Positions 6,328 through 9,685 of a DNA stretch of 9,685 nucleotides are shown here, in pieces. This DNA is from an uncultured Dyadobacter sp. (GTDB lineage: Bacteria > Bacteroidota > Bacteroidia > Cytophagales > Spirosomataceae): contig CAMLNK010000077.1 of NCBI GenBank assembly GCA_946481035.1, positions 1 to 9,685 on the forward strand, given 5' to 3'. Position 1 is the first letter of the stretch. The number at the start of each line of letters is the position of its first letter. Under the pieces are notes generated by a model. The model was not told where the DNA came from. It searched no databases and saw only the letters and a list, made by a program, of their open reading frames with translations. Made by a program: the position numbers and the translations under genes.

Positions 6328-7392
6328 CTAATTCCGCATCCGGGCGAGTTTTTCGTACTCCAAAACCGTGATCTGACTGCCTTTCATGTCGACCAGACGC
6401 TCGTCCTTGAAGTCGGATAAAGTACGGATAACGGTTTCAGTGGCGGTGCCTACCATCGAGGCAATGTCCTCGCGGGTGACAGCCATGGAGAAGGGCTTCG
6501 AGCGGTCTTCCTGGTAGCGCTGCACAAGCATTACCAAAGCCTGCGCCACGCGTTTGCGCACAGAGTTGTAGGCGAGTTGCAAAAGCCGCTCCTCGCGCTC
6601 CTTAATTTCATTGGAAAGCATACGAATGAACTTCGACGCCACTTCGCGGTTACCTTGGAGCAGGTTGAAAAAATCGTCCTTCGGGATCATTGCCACTTCC
6701 GATTTCTCCAATGCAATGGCGGTTTCTTCGTAAGGTGCGCCTTGCAGCAGGTCGAGATAGCCGAAGAACTCGCCTTCTTTCAGCAGATCGGTAATGTATT
6801 CCTTGCCATTCTCATTGGATTTATAGGCTTTTACCTTTCCTTTTTGAAGGAAAAACACATGGGAGGGAAAGCTGCCTTCGGTATAAATCGTCTCTTTTTT
6901 TCTCAAAACCTTCACCTTCTTGTCCTCCGCGAGCTTCACGATCGGGTCAAAAGCCTGGGCTTCTTTGATAAACTGGTCGAAGCCATCGGCGGAGCGCTCG
7001 AACTGCTTTTTCAGCCGGTCGCTCTTTTTGAGGCGCATTTCGACGGCATTGAGCAGCTCCACATCGTCGTAAGGCTTGGTGAGATAATCGTCGGCGCCCA
7101 TGGTCATACCTTTGCGGTAATCCTCTTTCTCGGCTTTGGCAGTGAGGAAAATGAAGGGAATGGAGGCCGTGCGCTCGTCCTTGCCGAGCATATGCAGCAC
7201 CCCGTAACCATCGAGCTCGGGCATCATAATGTCGCAGATGATCAGATCGGGATGATGCTGGGCGGCCTGTTGCACTCCTTCCTTGCCATTTCGGGCGGTG
7301 ATCACCTCGTAACTGGCGAGTTCAAGGATCTCGGCCGTGTTTTCCCGCATTTCGGGGTTGTCTTCTATCAAAAGTATTTTTCTCGCTTCCAA
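6328..7392 (-). CDS. Response regulator with receiver, cyclic-nucleotide-binding-like and CRP/FNR helix-turn-helix domains
   Basis: This 354-residue transcription factor joins a receiver domain to a CRP/FNR module. The receiver (about 4-122) has acidic residues Glu10 and Asp11, phospho-acceptor Asp54 in CDIMMPELDG, Thr84 in FLTA and Lys106 in TKPYDD. A helical linker (123-155) leads to the beta-roll (about 160-245, with GEFFGYLDL at 207-215), the long dimer helix (245-272) and the HTH TREDIASMVGTATETVIRTL (306-325). The CRP ligand signature is altered: GYLDL replaces GE-L-L and YEETA replaces the Arg-Ser that bind cAMP. The FNR cluster cysteines are also absent. Control is therefore probably by phosphorylation rather than cAMP or Fe-S (inference). 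The start is TTG at 7392: a TAA closes the frame upstream and no ATG or GTG is available before Met15, inside the receiver. It lies 17 bp downstream of the PAS kinase gene, its likely partner. Confidence 0.92.
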   Translation of the reverse strand: MEARKILLIEDNPEMRENTAEILELASYEVITARNGKEGVQQAAQHHPDLIICDIMMPELDGYGVLHMLGKDERTASIPFIFLTAKAEKEDYRKGMTMGADDYLTKPYDDVELLNAVEMRLKKSDRLKKQFERSADGFDQFIKEAQAFDPIVKLAEDKKVKVLRKKETIYTEGSFPSHVFFLQKGKVKAYKSNENGKEYITDLLKEGEFFGYLDLLQGAPYEETAIALEKSEVAMIPKDDFFNLLQGNREVASKFIRMLSNEIKEREERLLQLAYNSVRKRVAQALVMLVQRYQEDRSKPFSMAVTREDIASMVGTATETVIRTLSDFKDERLVDMKGSQITVLEYEKLARMRN

Positions 7393-7409
7393 GTCTGGTA
7401 CTGTTTGTG

Positions 7410-8681
7410 TCAGGATTCGATTTTAACGGCTGCCGGTTCGCGGTTAGGCAGTTCTACGAAAAAGGTGGTGCCCACACCCACTTCGCTCCGGAAGCGCACG
7501 GTGCCGCCCATTAGTTCGATATAATTCTGTACTATATTGAGGCCGAGCCCGGTCCCCTGCGCATTGCCGGCATTGTTGGCACGGAAAAACCGGTCGAAAA
7601 CATGGCCCTGGTCCGGCTCTGGAATGCCGATACCCTGGTCCTGCACTTCGATGCGGATCAGCCCGCTCCAATTTTTGACCCTAAGAAAGATAGATTTGCC
7701 GGATTCCGAATATTTGATCGCGTTCGAAAGCAGGTTGAAAAGCACGTTGCGCAGTAACTGCTTGTCGAGCCAGGCGCTCGTTTCGCCTTCATAGCTCACA
7801 AACATCTCCTGGCCTTCCTTGCAAAGTCCGCGGATCTCCTCGATCAGGTTTTTACAAAACTCGGCGAGATCGGTAAGTACCGGAATGCAATGAATGCGGC
7901 CTTCTTCCAGCTTGCCGATCGACAGAAAGTCGTTTAATATTTCGGTAAGGTTGGTGACGGTCGATTTGATGCGCTGGACGTGTTTTTGTCGCTTATCTTC
8001 ATCCTCCGAGCGAGAATACCGGCCTATGAGCGAGGCCGACGACAGGATCGTCGCCAGCGGCGTCCGGAACTCGTGGGAAGCGATCGTCACGAACTGGCTC
8101 TTCATATTGTTCAGCTCTCGCTCCTTCGTCAATGCCCGCACCACTTCCGCCTGCGACTGCTCGATGCGCTTGATCGCCGCGGCCAGCTCTTCCGTCCGTT
8201 GCTGCACGCGTTCTTCCAGTTCCGCATTCAGTTTTTGAATTTCAAGATTAGCCTCGATAATGCGGCTTTCCTGCTTTTTGCGTTCGGTAATGTCGATAAC
8301 AAAACTTACCACAAACTCGCCATCGCTGGTTTTGAAAGGGCTGAGGCTCACCTCCACGGGAAACTCGCTGCCATCTTTGCGCCGGGCGAAAAGGTCCATC
8401 ATATGCCCCATACCACGGGCCCGGGGCGCTTCGAGGTACTCGTCGCGGTAACCCACGTGGTTCCTGTTGAACCGCTGCGGGATCAGCGTCTCGACTTTCT
8501 TGCCGATCAGCTCGCGATCTGTATATCCGAAAAGCTCTTTGGCCTTGGGATTGAGCATTACAATGTTCGCCTGCTTGTCCACCACCACGATCCCCTCGGT
8601 CGCGTGCTTGAACAAGGCATCCAGCATCTCGATGTGCCGTGTCATCACCTGCGTATGAATTAAAATATCCGTATCAAACAT
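7410..8681 (-). CDS. PAS-domain sensor histidine kinase, possibly cytosolic oxygen/redox sensor
   Basis: The 423-residue protein has no membrane segment. A PAS domain spans about 17-132 (EGIVVVD, LNPKAKELFGYTDRELIG, RRKDGSEFPVEVSLSP, then the closing DITERK). A coiled coil (about 136-195, LNAELEERVQQRTEEL) leads to HisKA with His203 in ASHEFRTPL. HATPase motifs are N-box LFNLLSNAIKY (Asn320), G1 DQGIGI (Asp348), DRFFR and G2 GTGLGL (376-381). The kinase is complete and has no receiver, so it should phosphorylate the receiver-CRP protein encoded 17 bp downstream. The PAS helix HVGYRDEY (75-82) resembles the haem-ligand helix of FixL, and the upstream gene is hemN, so gas or redox sensing is plausible but unproven. 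I use ATG 8681; GTG 8708 would add nine residues and ATG 8645 would remove twelve. The gene starts 42 bp after the hemN stop, suggesting one transcript. Confidence 0.93.
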   Translation of the reverse strand: MFDTDILIHTQVMTRHIEMLDALFKHATEGIVVVDKQANIVMLNPKAKELFGYTDRELIGKKVETLIPQRFNRNHVGYRDEYLEAPRARGMGHMMDLFARRKDGSEFPVEVSLSPFKTSDGEFVVSFVIDITERKKQESRIIEANLEIQKLNAELEERVQQRTEELAAAIKRIEQSQAEVVRALTKERELNNMKSQFVTIASHEFRTPLATILSSASLIGRYSRSEDEDKRQKHVQRIKSTVTNLTEILNDFLSIGKLEEGRIHCIPVLTDLAEFCKNLIEEIRGLCKEGQEMFVSYEGETSAWLDKQLLRNVLFNLLSNAIKYSESGKSIFLRVKNWSGLIRIEVQDQGIGIPEPDQGHVFDRFFRANNAGNAQGTGLGLNIVQNYIELMGGTVRFRSEVGVGTTFFVELPNREPAAVKIES

Positions 8682-8723
8682 ACCAAAGTACAGGACACAG
8701 GTGAACACCGCAAGAATTCATTA

Positions 8724-9685
8724 TTAAACTGTTTGGCTGAAAAGGGTCGTTTGGGGTAAATCGGCCCACAGGCGCGCATCGAAAGCCATGCACACGTTAC
8801 GCACGAATGCTTTGCCTTTCTCAGTAATCCTCAGACGGAAAGGCTCCATTTCCACGAGTTCGTCGAACTCCATTTCGGAAAGCTTTTCGAGTGCCTGGTA
8901 CACCTCCGCACAAACCTCGGACGGGTTGGCCCAGGATGTTTCGAACGAAGTCATCAGCCTCAGGATATGTTTTCTCAGAATCAGATCTTCGCGGCTCAGC
9001 TCGTGGCCGCGGAATATCGGCAGCTCATTTGCCGCGAGTTTTTTGTAATAATCTTCCACCTTCTTCTCGTTTTGCACATAGCCCCACCACGAATCGGAGA
9101 TGGACGATGCGCCAAGGCCTATCAGCAGCTGCGTGCGGGTATCGGTATAGCCCATGAAATTCCGGTGCAGGCGAGCCTGCGTGGCCGCTGTATACAACTC
9201 GTCGGTTTTGAGGGCGAAATGGTCCATGCCAATATCTTCATAGCCCGCCAGCTCCAATGCATTACGCCCGGCTTCGTAGATCGCCATTTTATGGTCGGCG
9301 TCGGGCAGGTCGTTTTCGGTATAGCTGCGCTGGCCGGGCTTGATCCACGGTACGTGTGCGTAGCTGTAAAAGGCAATACGGTCGGGGCGGAGCTTAATTA
9401 CGCGCAGCATGGTCTCCATCATCGAGCAGTTCTTCTGCTGCGGCAAGCCGTACACAATGTCGTAGTTTACGGAAGTATAGCCTATATCGCGGGCTTTCAG
9501 GGTCAGGTGTTTGACCTGTTCAAAAGTCTGGTGCCGGTTGATAATCGCCAGTACTACCGGGTTGAAATCCTGTACGCCAATGCTTATCCTACGGAAGCCG
9601 ACGGAATACAATGCTTCCAAATGTTCGTCGGTCGTATTTCCCGGATGTGCCTCGAAACCGAAACGGGCGTCGGCATGTACCAATG
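8724..9685 (-). CDS. hemN: Oxygen-independent coproporphyrinogen III dehydrogenase (HemN), N-terminus cut by window edge
   Basis: The enzyme is a radical-SAM protein that oxidatively decarboxylates two propionates of coproporphyrinogen III to give protoporphyrinogen IX in anaerobic haem synthesis. The visible 319 residues align by eye with the C-terminal two thirds of E. coli HemN: FEAHPGNTTDEHL, GFRRISIGVQDFN, GYTSVNYDIVYGLP, RIAFYSYAHVP, GMDHFALKTDEL, LHRNFMGYT, a LIGLGASSISD segment and the closing VRNVCMAFD. The HRNF-GYT block and the HemN C-terminal domain favour true HemN over HemW, which lacks them. About 140 N-terminal residues lie outside the window, including the radical-SAM cysteine motif, so catalytic completeness cannot be judged. 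The first visible TTG (9681-9683) is an internal Leu codon. It is the most upstream visible member of a probable operon with the sensor kinase and regulator. Confidence 0.95.
   Translation of the reverse strand, partial: LVHADARFGFEAHPGNTTDEHLEALYSVGFRRISIGVQDFNPVVLAIINRHQTFEQVKHLTLKARDIGYTSVNYDIVYGLPQQKNCSMMETMLRVIKLRPDRIAFYSYAHVPWIKPGQRSYTENDLPDADHKMAIYEAGRNALELAGYEDIGMDHFALKTDELYTAATQARLHRNFMGYTDTRTQLLIGLGASSISDSWWGYVQNEKKVEDYYKKLAANELPIFRGHELSREDLILRKHILRLMTSFETSWANPSEVCAEVYQALEKLSEMEFDELVEMEPFRLRITEKGKAFVRNVCMAFDARLWADLPQTTLFSQTV

Noticed and set aside
6577..7524. Long open frame on the + strand (315 codons) opposite the receiver-CRP gene.
   Set aside because: The minus-strand protein here has complete, recognisable domains; the opposite frame is rich in His/Leu/Phe with no known motif and is a shadow of it.
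7980..8663. 227-codon open frame on the + strand opposite the PAS kinase.
   Set aside because: It is the antisense shadow of a well-supported kinase and shows no domain or start context of its own.

Overview
This is an ordinary-looking chromosomal stretch from a member of the Bacteroidota, most likely a Cytophagales organism of the Dyadobacter/Spirosoma kind (inference). The reasons are a lipoprotein whose signal is followed by a Lys/Glu-rich sequence, a receiver-CRP fusion regulator, DUF6169 proteins, weak or absent Shine-Dalgarno sequences, an AT-rich divergent promoter region and roughly 50% GC. I see no tRNA, rRNA, insertion sequence or CRISPR array.

Layout. The left edge cuts a hybrid sensor histidine kinase (2-1213, +), which converges with 3 bp to spare on a surface-type lipoprotein of unknown function (1217-2596, -). 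An AT-rich gap (2597-2764) separates this divergently from a DUF1801 protein (2765-3160, +). Next comes a ~590-residue protein (3270-5042, +) that I read as a remote relative of the FMN-dependent nitronate monooxygenase/FabK TIM barrels with an added cysteine-containing C-terminal region. Its stop codon overlaps that of the next, convergent gene.

Region 5037-6221 (-) is a tandem duplication of a two-gene module. Each copy has a ~61-residue small protein overlapping, in the +1 frame, a DUF6169 protein that has no ATG start. In the copy at 5765-6025 the DUF6169 gene has lost exactly 249 bp between two AGTT microhomologies, which leaves an in-frame mini-protein. This is the most unusual structure in the window.

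Region 6328-9685 (-) is a probable operon read leftward: hemN (oxygen-independent coproporphyrinogen III dehydrogenase, cut by the right edge), then a PAS sensor kinase, then a receiver-CRP/FNR transcription factor. The gene order suggests an oxygen- or redox-responsive two-component system coupled to anaerobic haem synthesis. The kinase PAS domain has a His and two Tyr at the spacing of the FixL haem-ligand helix, but lacks the FixL distal arginine.
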